A stretch of DNA of 32,500 bases, taken from Tagaea sp. CACIAM 22H2 (lineage in GTDB: Bacteria; Pseudomonadota; Alphaproteobacteria; CACIAM-22H2). The DNA lies in NCBI GenBank assembly GCA_014444615.1, contig PVXE01000029.1, forward strand, positions 1-32,500. The letters run 5' to 3'. Under the pieces are notes generated by a model. The model was given only the letters and a program-made list of their open reading frames with translations, ran no database searches and was not told the origin of the DNA. Below, piece after piece: positions 23,454 to 32,500 of the stretch. Made by a program: the position numbers and the translations under genes. Each line of letters starts with the position of its first letter. Position 1 is the first letter of the stretch.

Positions 23454-24563
23454 GTGGCCAAAAGCCAACGTGACGAAGCACGGACGAAGGAGACGACGGC
23501 GTTCGAAACGCCGTTGCGCGCGCGCGTGGGCGAAACGTTGCGCGCGGAACGCGAACGGCGCGGCTGGTCGGTTGCCGACGTCGCCAAGCATCTCAAGATC
23601 CGCCGCGTCCAGCTCGAAGCGATCGAAAAAAGCAACTACGACGAGCTTCCGCGCGGCGCCTATGCCGCCGGTTTCGTGCGTTCCTACGCCGAACTGCTCG
23701 ATCTTGACGCCGCCGATCTCAGCCGCCGCTTCAAGGAAGAAGCGACCGGCATCGACGTGCCCGCCGAACTGTCCTTCCCCACGCCGATCAACGAGAGCCG
23801 CCTGCCGGGCCGCGTATTGGTCGCGCTGTCGCTGCTGCTCGCCGTCGGCGCTTACGGCACTTGGTACTATGTGACGGCCGCCGATCGCGCGCCCGTCCCG
23901 CGCGTCACGGCCGTACCCGAAACCCTGGCCGCGCGCGTACCGGCCCCCACGCCATCGCCGTCGGCGGCGGAAGCCCAAGCGCGCGCGTTGCCGCCCGCAC
24001 CGGCACCGCAGCAAGTCGAACAGGTCCCGGCGGCCCCGCCGCCGGTCGCCGCAACACCCGCCACGCCGGTCCCGGCACCCGCCGCCGTCCCGGCGGCGCC
24101 GGCCCCGCAAATCGCTGCCGTGCCGCCCGCCGCCGCACCGGTTGCCCCGGCGCCCGTGCAGGCCGCCCCGGTCACCGGCTCGGCACCCGTGTCGGAACCG
24201 GGAAGTCCGCGCGTTTTCGGCGAGGCGAGCGAAGGCCGCATCGTGATCCGCGCCACCGGCGACAGCTGGACGCAAGTGCGCGATGCCAACGGCAATATCG
24301 TGTTTTCGCGCATTCTGCGCGCGGGCGAGACCTATAACGTGCCCGATCGTCCGGGGCTGACGATGTCGACCGGCAATGCCGGCGCGTTGGATGTGCGGGT
24401 CGATGGGCAGGCCGCGCCGTCGCTCGGCCGTCCCGGCATGGTCGAACGCGGTATCGTGCTCGATCCCGAAAAACTCGCGTCCGGTACGGCCAAGAGCGAG
24501 ACGCCCGTTCCGCCGGCGCGCCCCGCGTCCCCGAATACGCAGGGCCCCGGCTCGCAGGGCTGA
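23454..24563 (+). CDS. rodZ: RodZ-like cytoskeletal/HTH membrane protein (HTH_25, TM, DUF4115)
   Basis: 369 residues. A cytoplasmic helix-turn-helix of the RodZ type spans about 20-95 (GETLRAERERRGWSVADVA, HLKIRRVQLEAIE, LPRGAYAAGFVRSYAELL). One membrane segment follows at about 120-140 (VLVALSLLLAVGAYGTWYY), then a Pro/Ala-rich periplasmic linker at about 145-258, and a DUF4115 beta domain at about 260-335 (IRATGDSWTQVRDANG, RILRAGETYNVPD). The Pro/Ser tail is probably disordered. RodZ links MreB filaments to the cell-wall machinery and sets rod shape. The GTG start at 23454 has GGAGG five bases upstream. It precedes ispG, the same neighbour as in many proteobacteria, which supports the call. 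The 156-bp upstream gap is AT-rich near 23421-23435 (TATATATT) and may hold its promoter. Confidence 0.85.
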   Translation: MAKSQRDEARTKETTAFETPLRARVGETLRAERERRGWSVADVAKHLKIRRVQLEAIEKSNYDELPRGAYAAGFVRSYAELLDLDAADLSRRFKEEATGIDVPAELSFPTPINESRLPGRVLVALSLLLAVGAYGTWYYVTAADRAPVPRVTAVPETLAARVPAPTPSPSAAEAQARALPPAPAPQQVEQVPAAPPPVAATPATPVPAPAAVPAAPAPQIAAVPPAAAPVAPAPVQAAPVTGSAPVSEPGSPRVFGEASEGRIVIRATGDSWTQVRDANGNIVFSRILRAGETYNVPDRPGLTMSTGNAGALDVRVDGQAAPSLGRPGMVERGIVLDPEKLASGTAKSETPVPPARPASPNTQGPGSQG

Positions 24564-24587
24564 CCCGATTACGCTATATAAGGGTCC

Positions 24588-24612
24588 GTCCGGGCGGTTC
24601 GGCCGCCCGGGC
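24588..24612 (+). terminator. strong GC hairpin in the rodZ-ispG gap
   Basis: CCGGGCGG (24590-24597), loop TTCGG, CCGCCCGG (24603-24610), extendable by a T-G and a G-C pair. The bases after it are C-rich with only short T runs, so it is a poor intrinsic terminator. It could instead attenuate, or protect an RNA end. A CTATATAAGG box at 24574-24583 just upstream could be the -10 of an ispG promoter, which would put the hairpin at the 5' end of that message. Confidence 0.45.
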
Positions 24613-24638
24613 GTGTTCCTCCCCCTTCGGGTTCGCCG

Positions 24639-25757
24639 ATGACCGTTCGCGCCTATCGCCAAATCCTGCGCCGCAAAAGCCGTCAGATCATGGTCGGCAA
24701 CGTGCCGGTCGGCGGAGATTCGCCCATCACCGTGCAGACGATGACCAACACGCCCACGCCGGACGTGAACGCGACGATCGAACAGATCCGGCGCGCGGAA
24801 GAAGCGGGCGTGGATATCGTGCGCGTCTCGTGCCCCGACGAGGAATCGACCGCGGCTTTGGGCGCCATCGTGAAGGCCGCCAAAGTGCCGGTCGTCGCCG
24901 ACATCCATTTCCATTACCGCCGCGCGATCGAAGCGGCGAAGGCCGGGGCGGCGTGCTTGCGCATCAACCCTGGCAATATCGGCTCGAAGGAACGCGTGCG
25001 CGAGGTCGTGAAGGCCGCCAAGGATTACGGCTGCTCGATGCGCATCGGCGTCAACGCGGGCTCGCTCGAGAAGGAATTGCTCGATAAATACGGCGAGCCT
25101 TGCCCTGAAGCGATGGTCGAAAGCGCGTTGAACCACGCGAAATATCTCGAGGACGAGGATTTCCGCGAGTTCAAGATTTCGTGCAAGGCGTCGGACGTTT
25201 TCCTCGCGGTCGCGGCCTATCAGCAGCTCGCGGAAGTCTGCGACTATCCTTTGCATCTGGGCATCACCGAAGCCGGCGCCACGCGCATGGGCACGGTCAA
25301 ATCGTCGATCGGCATGGGCTCGCTGCTCTGGGCGGGCATCGGCGACACGATCCGCGTTTCGCTCTCGGCCCATCCGGTCGAGGAAGTGAAGGTCGGCTAC
25401 GACATACTGAAGTCGCTAGGCTTGCGCCGGCGCGGCGTCACCGTCGTGTCGTGCCCGTCCTGCTCGCGCCAGCAATACGACGTGATCAAAACCGTCGAGC
25501 GTTTGGAAGAACGCCTCTCGCACATCACCGTGCCGATGACGGTGTCGGTGATCGGCTGCGTGGTGAATGGCCCCGGCGAAGCGCGCGAAACCGATATCGG
25601 TTTCACCGGCGGGGGCAACGGCACGCATATGGTCTATGTCGGCGGCGTGCCTGACCATAAGGTCAAGGACGTCGACATCGTCGAGTATCTCGCCGAGATG
25701 GTCGAGAAAAAGGCGGCGGAAATCCTGGCGCGCGAAGCGCCCAAGGCCGCGGAATGA
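24639..25757 (+). CDS. ispG: IspG (GcpE), HMBPP synthase
   Basis: 372 residues, the bacterial two-domain form. It converts methylerythritol cyclodiphosphate to HMBPP in the MEP isoprenoid pathway, with electrons from flavodoxin or ferredoxin. The N-terminal TIM barrel contains [26 protein letters not shown] and LRINPGNIG. The C-terminal part carries the three [4Fe-4S] ligands C272 and C275 (SCPSCSRQ) and C307 (GCVVNGPGE), with E314 in the same motif as the fourth ligand. Nothing is missing. It follows rodZ after 75 bases and precedes hemA by 38 bases, so isoprenoid (ubiquinone) and haem precursor genes may be co-expressed. Confidence 0.97.
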   Translation: MTVRAYRQILRRKSRQIMVGNVPVGGDSPITVQTMTNTPTPDVNATIEQIRRAEEAGVDIVRVSCPDEESTAALGAIVKAAKVPVVADIHFHYRRAIEAAKAGAACLRINPGNIGSKERVREVVKAAKDYGCSMRIGVNAGSLEKELLDKYGEPCPEAMVESALNHAKYLEDEDFREFKISCKASDVFLAVAAYQQLAEVCDYPLHLGITEAGATRMGTVKSSIGMGSLLWAGIGDTIRVSLSAHPVEEVKVGYDILKSLGLRRRGVTVVSCPSCSRQQYDVIKTVERLEERLSHITVPMTVSVIGCVVNGPGEARETDIGFTGGGNGTHMVYVGGVPDHKVKDVDIVEYLAEMVEKKAAEILAREAPKAAE

Positions 25758-25765
25758 ACCGGGGC

Positions 25766-25791
25766 CGTCGCAGCGCTTCGCTTTAGCGACG
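25766..25791 (+). promoter_or_regulatory. hairpin directly before the hemA start codon
   Basis: CGTCGC (25766-25771) pairs with GCGACG (25786-25791), and inside it AGCG (25772-25775) pairs with CGCT (25779-25782) around a CTT loop. The stem ends four bases before the hemA ATG at 25796, and no Shine-Dalgarno sequence is present. The structure could modulate hemA translation or separate it from ispG. It has no T-run, so it is not a standard terminator. Confidence 0.45.
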
Positions 25792-25795
25792 CAAA

Positions 25796-27048
25796 ATGTC
25801 GGCGCCATCCACGCGTCCCCGCCTATGCGTGGTGGGGGCCAATCACAAAACCGCATCTTCTTCGCTCCGGGACGCGCTGTTCGTGCCGGAAGCGGAAATG
25901 CGCGGGCTGTTGGAGACGCTGAAGCGCGCGGGCTTGCGCCAAGCGGTGGCGATGTCGACCTGCGACCGCACCGAACTGCAGATCGCCGCCGACGATCCCG
26001 ATGCGGCGCGCGACGCGGTTCTCGCGGCCTTGGCGCCGCGCAGCGGCCTGTCGGCCGACGAACTTCGCGAATCCTTCTACGTCGCCTCGGGCGACGACGC
26101 GTTGCGCCATGTCTTCGCGGTGGCGGCCTCGCTCGATAGCCAAGTCGTCGGCGAGCCGCAGGTGCTGGGCCAGCTTAAAGCAGCACACCGTCTGTCGCGC
26201 GAGATGGGCCTCACGGGTCCCGAACTCGACGCGGCCCTCGAACACGCCTACGCCGCCGCCAAGCGCGTGCGCAGCGAAACCGCGATCGGCGAACGCCCGG
26301 TCAGCTTGGCCGCCGCCGCCGCGGAAGTCGCGCGCGACGTGCACGGGAATGTCGCATCGTGCACCGGCCTGCTGATCGGGGCGGGCGAAATGGGCGAAAC
26401 GCTGGTCGAGCATTTCCAGCGCGCGGGCATGAAGAAGCTGAACGTGGCCGCCCCCAGTGCCGCGCGCGCGGGCGATCTCGCCCGGCGTTTGAACGGCACG
26501 GCGGTCAGTTTCGACGCGCTGGACGACGCACTCGCCGCCGCCGATCTGGTGTTCTCGGCGTTGGGGCGCGGCCAAGAAACGCTCGATGCGCCGCGCGTCG
26601 AAGCGGCGTTGAAGCGCCGCCGCCGCCGGCCGATCCTGCTGCTCGACCTTGCCGTACCTGAGGAGATCGCACGCGCGGTCGAAAAGCTCGACGGCGCGTT
26701 CCGCTACGCGATCGACGATCTGGAAGGCTTGGCGCTCAAAGGCCGGGCGGAGCGCGAAGCCTCGCTCGCCGAAGCGTGGAAGATCGTCGACGGCGAACTC
26801 GACGCGTTCCGCCGCCAAGGGGCGGCGCGCGCCGCCGACCCCGCGATCGTGGCGCTGCGCCGGCGGTTCGAAAGCGAACGTCAGCGCGTGCTTGCCGAAA
26901 CGCAAGACGCCGCGCGCGCCACGGAATTGCTGATCCATCGCCTGCTGCACGCGCCCTCGGAAGAGTTGCGCGCGTTGACGCAAGGCGATCCCAAGACCCG
27001 CGAAATGGCCGAGCAACTGGTCGCGCGATTGTTTAGAACGGACGAGTC

Positions 27049-27052
<4 letters not shown>
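25796..27052 (+). CDS. hemA: glutamyl-tRNA reductase HemA
   Basis: 418 residues; NADPH-dependent reduction of glutamyl-tRNA to glutamate-1-semialdehyde, first step of the C5 route to 5-aminolevulinate and haem. The N-terminal catalytic domain shows [17 protein letters not shown] and the nucleophile C56 in STCDRTEL; the usual motif is TCNRTE, so Asn is Asp here. Then come [25 protein letters not shown] and the NADPH site [16 protein letters not shown]. The C-terminal helical dimerisation domain ends with [13 protein letters not shown]. Many alphaproteobacteria instead make ALA by the Shemin route (ALA synthase, also called hemA), so the C5 enzyme is worth noting. No ribosome site is seen. The stop overlaps the prfA start by four bases. 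Confidence 0.94.
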
Positions 27053-28112
<1,060 letters not shown>

Positions 28113-28116
<4 letters not shown>

Positions 28117-28982
28117 ACGATCTGCCGCCCGTTCCCGCCGGAAGCCTGCTGACCGAGATCCGCGCCGCTTTGACGGATGCGGGCATCGACAATCCGCGGC
28201 TGGAAGCGCGGCTGATCGTCGGCGCTTCGGCCGGTTTGACGACCGAGCAATTGATCGCGCGGCCCGAAGCGCCGGTCGACGCCGTGTCGGCCGCTTTCGC
28301 ACGCGCCCTCGCGGAACGGCGTGCGGATGGCGCGCCGATCGCCTATCTGCTCGGCAGCCGCGAATTTTGGAGCCTCGATTTCGCGGTGACCGGCGCCACG
28401 CTCGTCCCGCGCCCGGACAGCGAAACGCTGATCGAAGCGGCCTTGGCGCGCTGCGCGGCGTGGGACAGATCCTGGCGCGTGGCCGATCTGGGCACGGGTA
28501 GCGGCTGTTTGCTGCTCGCCTTCCTGTCCGAACGGCCATTCGCGATGGGGATCGGCGTCGATCGCGCGGAAGAAGCGCTCGCCGTCGCCAAGCGTAACGC
28601 CCATGCGCTGCGCCTGGATGGCCAAGCCGGGTTCGTCTGCGGCGATTGGGGGGCGGCGCTCGCTGGCCCGTTCGATTTGATCTTGTCGAACCCGCCTTAC
28701 ATCCCGACCGGCGATATCGAGCATTTGTCGCGCGAAGTGCGCGACTACGAACCGTTCGAGGCGTTGGACGGCGGCAAAGACGGTCTCGATTGCTATCGGC
28801 TTATCGTCGCCGATCTGCCGCGTTTGCTGGCACCCGGCGGGGCGGTGGTGTTCGAAGTGGGAATGGGCCAGGCCGAGGACGTCGCCGATTTGTGCCGGGC
28901 GGCGGGTTTGACGGTCGAATCCATCCGCCGCGATTTGGGCGGGGTGGCGCGCTGCGTCGTCGCGTCGCGGTCAAACCCCTGA
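28113..28982 (+). CDS. prmC: PrmC, release-factor glutamine methyltransferase
   Basis: 289 residues; methylates the Gln of the GGQ motif in RF1 and RF2 with SAM. The N-terminal helical domain that grips the factor is followed by [16 protein letters not shown] and [15 protein letters not shown] motif [15 protein letters not shown] (about 124-137), and the active-site NPPY (193-196, SNPPYIP). Then come [18 protein letters not shown] and a normal C-terminus. The GTG start at 28113 overlaps the prfA stop (GTGA). Pairing with prfA makes the call secure. Confidence 0.96.
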
Positions 28983-29260
28983 AACCCCACGGCAAAAAAC
29001 CGCTTGGAAAGAAATAGCGGGGGCTTTAGCTTGGGACCGAATGAAGGGCGTCGCCGGGTTTGAGCCGGAAGCGCCGAAGGGTCTGGCCCGATGGGCCGGC
29101 CGATTATAGCCATCGCGAAATCCCGATCCGACCGAATCGCCCTTTGGGGTGCTTGTGTCACGGGGCTCGCGGGTCACCCGAGGCTACGAAGGTGAATGGG
29201 CGAATCCCCGGAGGTCCGGGCGATTTCGCCGTTTGAACGTCAAGGAACCGGAGTTCGGTA
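28983..29260 (+). other. 278-bp structured leader/intergenic region before the DUF4167 gene
   Basis: No gene supported. It contains several GC hairpins: CTGGCCC-gat-GGGCCGG (29083-29099), CGGG-TCA-CCCG (29170-29180) and CCCGG-AGGT-CCGGG (29207-29220). A possible -10-like GATTATAG lies near 29102-29109. The promoter of the DUF4167 gene should be here. The spacing of stems in the last 100 bases suggests a structured 5' leader, but I recognise no known riboswitch. Confidence 0.35.
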
Positions 29261-29836
29261 ATGAAGCGGCAGCGCAACAATCGCGGCGGGCACCACGGCG
29301 GCGGTCAGAACCACGGCAATATGCATCGTGGCGGCGGTGGCGGCGGCGGCGGGCAACGCTCGAACGTGCCGTTCCGGGCCCAGACCTTCGATTCGAACGG
29401 TCCGGAAGTGCGCATCCGCGGCAACGCGTTCCAGGTGCTGGAGAAGTATCTCGCCTTGGCGCGCGACGCCTCGTCGTCGGGCGACCGGGTGGCGGCGGAG
29501 AACTACTACCAGCACGCCGAACATTATTTCCGCATGATCAATGCGAACCAGGAACAGTTTCCCCAGCAGCGCCCGCCCCAGCAGGGTTATCAGCAGGGCC
29601 AGCCGCAGCAAGGCTTCGCGCCGACCGAGGGCGGCGGCCAGCCGGGCATGGAACAAGCCCCCGGCATGGGCCCGCAGCCGGGTGCCCCCAGCAGCGGACC
29701 GCAAAACGGCCCCGTCGTGGTGCATACCAACCAACAGCATCTGCCCAATGTCGCGAGTGCGGCACCGCAGGGCGCGATCCAGCAGGGCGGTCCGCTGCCC
29801 TCGTTCCTGGCCGTGCCGGGCGGCGGCGAGAACTGA
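29261..29836 (+). CDS. DUF4167-domain protein with Gly/Gln-rich low-complexity regions
   Basis: 191 residues. A basic, Gly/His/Asn-rich head (residues 1-32, with eight Gly in a row) resembles RNA-binding RGG-type tails. The conserved DUF4167 block is about 35-95 (TFDSNGPEVRIRGNAFQVLEK, YLALARDASSSGD, AENYYQHAEHYFRMINA). The rest is Gln/Pro/Gly-rich and likely disordered. DUF4167 proteins are nearly confined to alphaproteobacteria and typically follow prfA-prmC, as here. Function is unknown; RNA binding or condensate formation is inference from composition. A GGAG precedes the ATG by eight bases. Confidence 0.9.
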   Translation: MKRQRNNRGGHHGGGQNHGNMHRGGGGGGGGQRSNVPFRAQTFDSNGPEVRIRGNAFQVLEKYLALARDASSSGDRVAAENYYQHAEHYFRMINANQEQFPQQRPPQQGYQQGQPQQGFAPTEGGGQPGMEQAPGMGPQPGAPSSGPQNGPVVVHTNQQHLPNVASAAPQGAIQQGGPLPSFLAVPGGGEN

Positions 29837-29860
29837 GCTTTCTGCGTTCGAGGGGGCGCC

Positions 29861-29876
29861 CTGCGCGTCAGCGCAG
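29861..29876. terminator. short hairpin between convergent genes
   Basis: CTGCGC-GTCA-GCGCAG, a perfect 6-bp stem with a four-base loop, overlaps the stop codon of the MOSC gene and lies 25 bases after the DUF4167 stop. No T-run follows on either strand, so terminator activity is uncertain. Confidence 0.3.
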
Positions 29877-30620
29877 TTGCAACGCGTCCCCTTGCGCGAT
29901 TTCGCCGGCGTTCAAGATTTCGGCGTAAACCCCGCAATCGATATGGCCGAACCCGTGCTGCAACAGGCGCGGGATCTGTAGATCGCGCTCGGCCGTCGCC
30001 GGATTGACGGTCGTGGCGGCACAGCGGTCGATGCGCTTGTGGACTTTCAAGCGCACGTCGCCGATCGCGATCTCGCGGTCCAGCCATCCGAACTCTTCCC
30101 ACGGCTTGCCGCCGTCGAAATAGATATTCGCCCGGAAGCGCAGCGGATCGACGCTTGCGCGCGCCACGCGCTCGACATCGGCCACGCTGGCAAGGCCGAT
30201 GATCGACACGACCTTGCGCGCGGTGTCGGAGAACATATGCCCCGGCGCCTCGACGACTTTCGGGCTGCCGCGCGTCTCGCCTTCCAGATAGGCGCCGAAG
30301 AACTGCTCGATCAATGCGCGGCCGGTGGGCGTGGTCAGGTCGCCGCTGGCGACCTTTTTGCCGCCGCGCTTGATCGTCAGCACGTTGGTGGCCGGGTCGA
30401 AGCCGGTTTCCAGCTTCGCCAGGCGCTCGTTCTTCGCCAGCATCAGAAAATTATGCTTGGGCATCCACGAAGGGGCGGCCGCGTCGAACGCGGTGGCCCC
30501 GTGTGCGATGGCGAAACGCCGGTCGAGCGGCAGGCCTTCGCCGGGAACGACGGCGACGCGCGCCAGCGCCTCGGCGCTGAGACCTTTTACGGGATAGCGG
30601 TAGATTCGGGCGATCTGCAT
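29868..30620 (-). CDS. MOSC-domain protein (molybdenum-cofactor sulfurase C-terminal type)
   Basis: 250 residues. The N-terminal beta-barrel (MOSC_N) shows the YPVKGLSAEAL motif and GLPLDRRFAI. The MOSC domain follows at about 100-250, with the conserved Cys in IDRCAATTVNPATAERD and a final QIPRLLQHGFGHIDCGVYAEI. Relatives, such as the mARC, YcbX and YiiM proteins, bind the molybdenum cofactor and reduce N-hydroxylated compounds or act in sulfur transfer. No ferredoxin domain is fused, and none of the neighbours is a molybdenum gene. No signal peptide. No ribosome site is seen before the ATG. It is divergent from clpB with a 142-base gap. Confidence 0.9.
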   Translation of the reverse strand: MQIARIYRYPVKGLSAEALARVAVVPGEGLPLDRRFAIAHGATAFDAAAPSWMPKHNFLMLAKNERLAKLETGFDPATNVLTIKRGGKKVASGDLTTPTGRALIEQFFGAYLEGETRGSPKVVEAPGHMFSDTARKVVSIIGLASVADVERVARASVDPLRFRANIYFDGGKPWEEFGWLDREIAIGDVRLKVHKRIDRCAATTVNPATAERDLQIPRLLQHGFGHIDCGVYAEILNAGEIAQGDALQLR

Positions 30621-30666
30621 GGCGGCAAACTAGGGCCGCGCCCCCGGCGGCTCAAGTGTCGCAGGG

Positions 30667-30695
30667 CTTGCGGTGCGAGGGGCGGACGCCCAAAT
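30667..30695 (+). promoter_or_regulatory. candidate heat-shock (sigma-32) promoter of clpB
   Basis: CTTGCGG (30667-30673), a 15-base spacer, and CCCAAAT (30689-30695) resemble the CTTGAAA / CCCCATnT sigma-32 pattern with a normal spacer. The predicted start is near 30704, about 60 bases before the clpB ATG. The match is partial; it is supported mainly by clpB being a classical heat-shock gene. Confidence 0.35.
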
Positions 30696-30762
30696 TTCGC
30701 ATGAGGATGCTGGAAATCCGGGTCCCGAACAGTTTGTCGCTTCCGAGAAGGGCAATCGAAAC

Positions 30763-32500
30763 ATGGATTTGAACAAGTATACCGAGCGCGCCAAAGGCTT
30801 CCTTTTGAACGCGCAGACGCTGGTCCAGCGCTCGTCCCATCAGCGCTTTGTGCCGGAACACCTTTTGAAGGTGCTGCTCGACGACGAGGAAGGCCTCGCC
30901 GCCGGCCTCATCGCGGCTGCGGGCGGCGACGCCAAGCGCGCGCGCGAAGCGGTCGAGGCGGCCCTTGCGAAACAACCGCGCGTCGAGGGATCGGGGGCGG
31001 GTCAGATTTATATGGCCCCCGAAACCGCCAAACTGTTCGAAACGGCCGAGGAGATCGCGCGCAAGGCGGGCGACTCGTTCGTGACCGCCGAGCGCCTGTT
31101 GCTGGCGATCGCGGTCAATAAAGGCAGCAACGCCGCCGATATTCTGGCCAAGGCCGGGGCGAAGCCCGAGGCGATCAACCAGGCGATCGAATCCGTGCGC
31201 AAAGGCCGCAAGGCGGACAGCGCCACGGCCGAAGATGCGTATGACGCGTTGAAGAAATATGCGCGCGATCTGACGCAGGCCGCGCGCGACGGCAAGCTCG
31301 ACCCCGTGATCGGCCGCGACGAGGAGATCCGCCGAACGATCCAGGTCTTGTCGCGCCGGACCAAAAACAATCCCGTGCTGATCGGCGAACCGGGCGTGGG
31401 CAAGACGGCGATCGTCGAAGGCCTGGCCTTGCGCATCGTCAACGGCGACGTGCCCGAATCGCTGAAGGACAAGCGTTTGCTGTCGCTCGACCTCGGCGCG
31501 ATGATCGCAGGCGCCAAGTACCGCGGCGAGTTCGAAGAGCGGCTGAAGGCCGTGCTTCAGGAAATTTCGCACGCGCAAGGCGATGTGGTCCTGTTCATCG
31601 ACGAGCTTCACACGCTGGTCGGGGCGGGCAAGGCCGACGGCGCGATGGACGCGTCCAACATGCTCAAGCCCGCTTTGGCGCGCGGCGAGTTGCATTGCGT
31701 GGGCGCCACGACGCTGGACGAATACCGCAAGCACATCGAAAAGGACGCCGCGTTGGCGCGCCGTTTCCAGCCCGTGTTCGTCAGCGAGCCGACGGTCGAG
31801 GACGCGGTGTCGATCCTGCGCGGTCTCAAGGAAAAATACGAACTCCATCATGGGGTGCGTATCACCGACGCCGCGATCGTCGCGGCGGCGACCTTGTCGA
31901 ATCGCTACATCACCGAGCGTTTCCTGCCCGACAAGGCGATCGACCTGGTCGACGAGGCGGCAAGCCGCTTGCGCATGGCGGTCGATTCAAAGCCCGAAGC
32001 GATCGACGAACTCGACCGGCGCATCGTGCAGCTGAAGATCGAGCGCGAAGCGCTGAAGCGCGAAACCGACGAAGCCTCGCGCGAGCGCCTGGTGGCGTTG
32101 GAGGAGGAGCTGGCCGATCTCGAAGCGAAATCGGCCGATCTCACCCGCCAATGGAAATCCGAAAAGGAGAACATCCAAGGCGGCCAGCGCATCAAGGAAC
32201 AGCTCGATCAAGCGCGCATCGATTTCGAGGCCGCGCAGCGCAAGGGCGATCTCGCGCGCGCGTCGGAGCTCAAATATTCGACGATTCCCGAGCTCGAAAA
32301 GCGCCTCGCGGCGGCGTCGGGCGGCGGCGAAAACCGCCTGCTCAACGAGGAAGTGACCGAGGCGGACATCGCCGCGGTTGTATCGCGCTGGACCGGTATT
32401 CCCGTCGACAAGATGCTGTCGGGCGAGCGCGAGAAACTGCTGAAGATGGAAGACACGCTGCAAACGCGTGTCGTCGGCCAGGACGAAGCGGTCGCCGCGG
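30763..32500 (+). CDS. clpB: ATP-dependent disaggregase ClpB (C-terminus beyond window)
   Basis: The first 579 residues of a protein normally about 860 long. ClpB threads aggregated proteins through a hexameric ring together with DnaK. In order: the N-domain double Clp repeat (about 1-145, [25 protein letters not shown]); AAA+ domain 1 with Walker A GEPGVGKT (208-215), pore-loop [11 protein letters not shown], and Walker [10 protein letters not shown] (D280, E281); the sensor and arginine-finger region ARRFQPVFV; and the long coiled-coil middle domain (about 405-530), the feature that separates ClpB from ClpA/ClpC. The start of AAA+ domain 2 follows ([12 protein letters not shown]). The sequence ends shortly before the second Walker A. 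The ATG at 30763 has GAGAAGGG about ten bases upstream. Confidence 0.97.
   Translation, partial: MDLNKYTERAKGFLLNAQTLVQRSSHQRFVPEHLLKVLLDDEEGLAAGLIAAAGGDAKRAREAVEAALAKQPRVEGSGAGQIYMAPETAKLFETAEEIARKAGDSFVTAERLLLAIAVNKGSNAADILAKAGAKPEAINQAIESVRKGRKADSATAEDAYDALKKYARDLTQAARDGKLDPVIGRDEEIRRTIQVLSRRTKNNPVLIGEPGVGKTAIVEGLALRIVNGDVPESLKDKRLLSLDLGAMIAGAKYRGEFEERLKAVLQEISHAQGDVVLFIDELHTLVGAGKADGAMDASNMLKPALARGELHCVGATTLDEYRKHIEKDAALARRFQPVFVSEPTVEDAVSILRGLKEKYELHHGVRITDAAIVAAATLSNRYITERFLPDKAIDLVDEAASRLRMAVDSKPEAIDELDRRIVQLKIEREALKRETDEASRERLVALEEELADLEAKSADLTRQWKSEKENIQGGQRIKEQLDQARIDFEAAQRKGDLARASELKYSTIPELEKRLAAASGGGENRLLNEEVTEADIAAVVSRWTGIPVDKMLSGEREKLLKMEDTLQTRVVGQDEAVAA

Noticed and set aside
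23950..24235. Repeat-like Pro/Ala/Gly-rich DNA within the rodZ-like gene
   Set aside because: It encodes a low-complexity periplasmic linker in frame; there is no regular repeat unit and no sign of a CRISPR or satellite.
28990..29020. Minus-strand terminator (CCGCT / AGCGG followed by six T)
   Set aside because: The stem is only five pairs with an 11-base loop, and the nearest minus-strand gene ends 850 bases away. It could stop antisense transcription, but the evidence is too thin to annotate.

Overview
The window is a high-GC, gene-dense chromosomal segment from an alphaproteobacterium. The best fit is Rhodospirillales in the broad sense. The evidence is the core order ubiG / lysC / ptsP / prfA / prmC / DUF4167 gene / clpB, the rodZ-ispG pair, and G+C-rich codon third positions. 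The genus cannot be fixed from the sequence alone. I found no tRNA, rRNA, insertion sequence, phage gene, integrase or CRISPR array. Most genes are packed head to tail with ATGA, GTGA or TGATG overlaps.

Left part (1-10.6 kb, accessory metabolism). A long-form 3-hydroxyacyl-CoA dehydrogenase on the minus strand is cut by the window edge. Two orphans follow on the plus strand: a secreted protein and a small membrane protein. Next is a minus-strand pair, a phenol-hydroxylase-type flavin monooxygenase followed by a gamma-glutamyltransferase-fold hydrolase, ending at a clear intrinsic terminator. A divergent MarR-type regulator sits upstream; a perfect 7-3-7 palindrome overlaps the monooxygenase promoter. 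A second minus-strand operon runs membrane protein -> SMP-30/gluconolactonase-like lactonase -> exported DUF4197 protein.

Middle part (10.6-17.9 kb). A two-module pentapeptide-repeat protein converges on, and overlaps, a class III nucleotide-cyclase-like protein that has lost several catalytic residues. Then comes a five-gene plus-strand operon: TSUP-type permease, D-2-hydroxyacid dehydrogenase, acyl-CoA dehydrogenase, CaiB/BaiF CoA-transferase and HTD2/mesaconyl-C4-CoA-hydratase-like enzyme. It looks like a CoA-dependent catabolic route for an unidentified short organic acid. The CoA-transferase carries a one-base frameshift in a G run, either a sequencing error or a recent inactivation.

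Right part (17.9-32.5 kb, core genome). ubiG (minus) is divergent from lysC - nitronate monooxygenase-like gene - ptsP (nitrogen PTS enzyme I). These are followed by rodZ-like gene - ispG - hemA - prfA - prmC, then the DUF4167 gene, a convergent MOSC-domain gene, and clpB, which runs off the right edge. This block joins ubiquinone, lysine/threonine, isoprenoid and haem precursor synthesis with translation termination, cell shape and protein disaggregation.

I saw no obvious new defence system or mobile system. The most unusual items are the GGT-like enzyme that has lost its gamma-glutamyl-binding residues while sharing a transcription unit with an aromatic hydroxylase, the five-gene CoA-ester operon with its frameshift, and the degenerate cyclase / pentapeptide pair.
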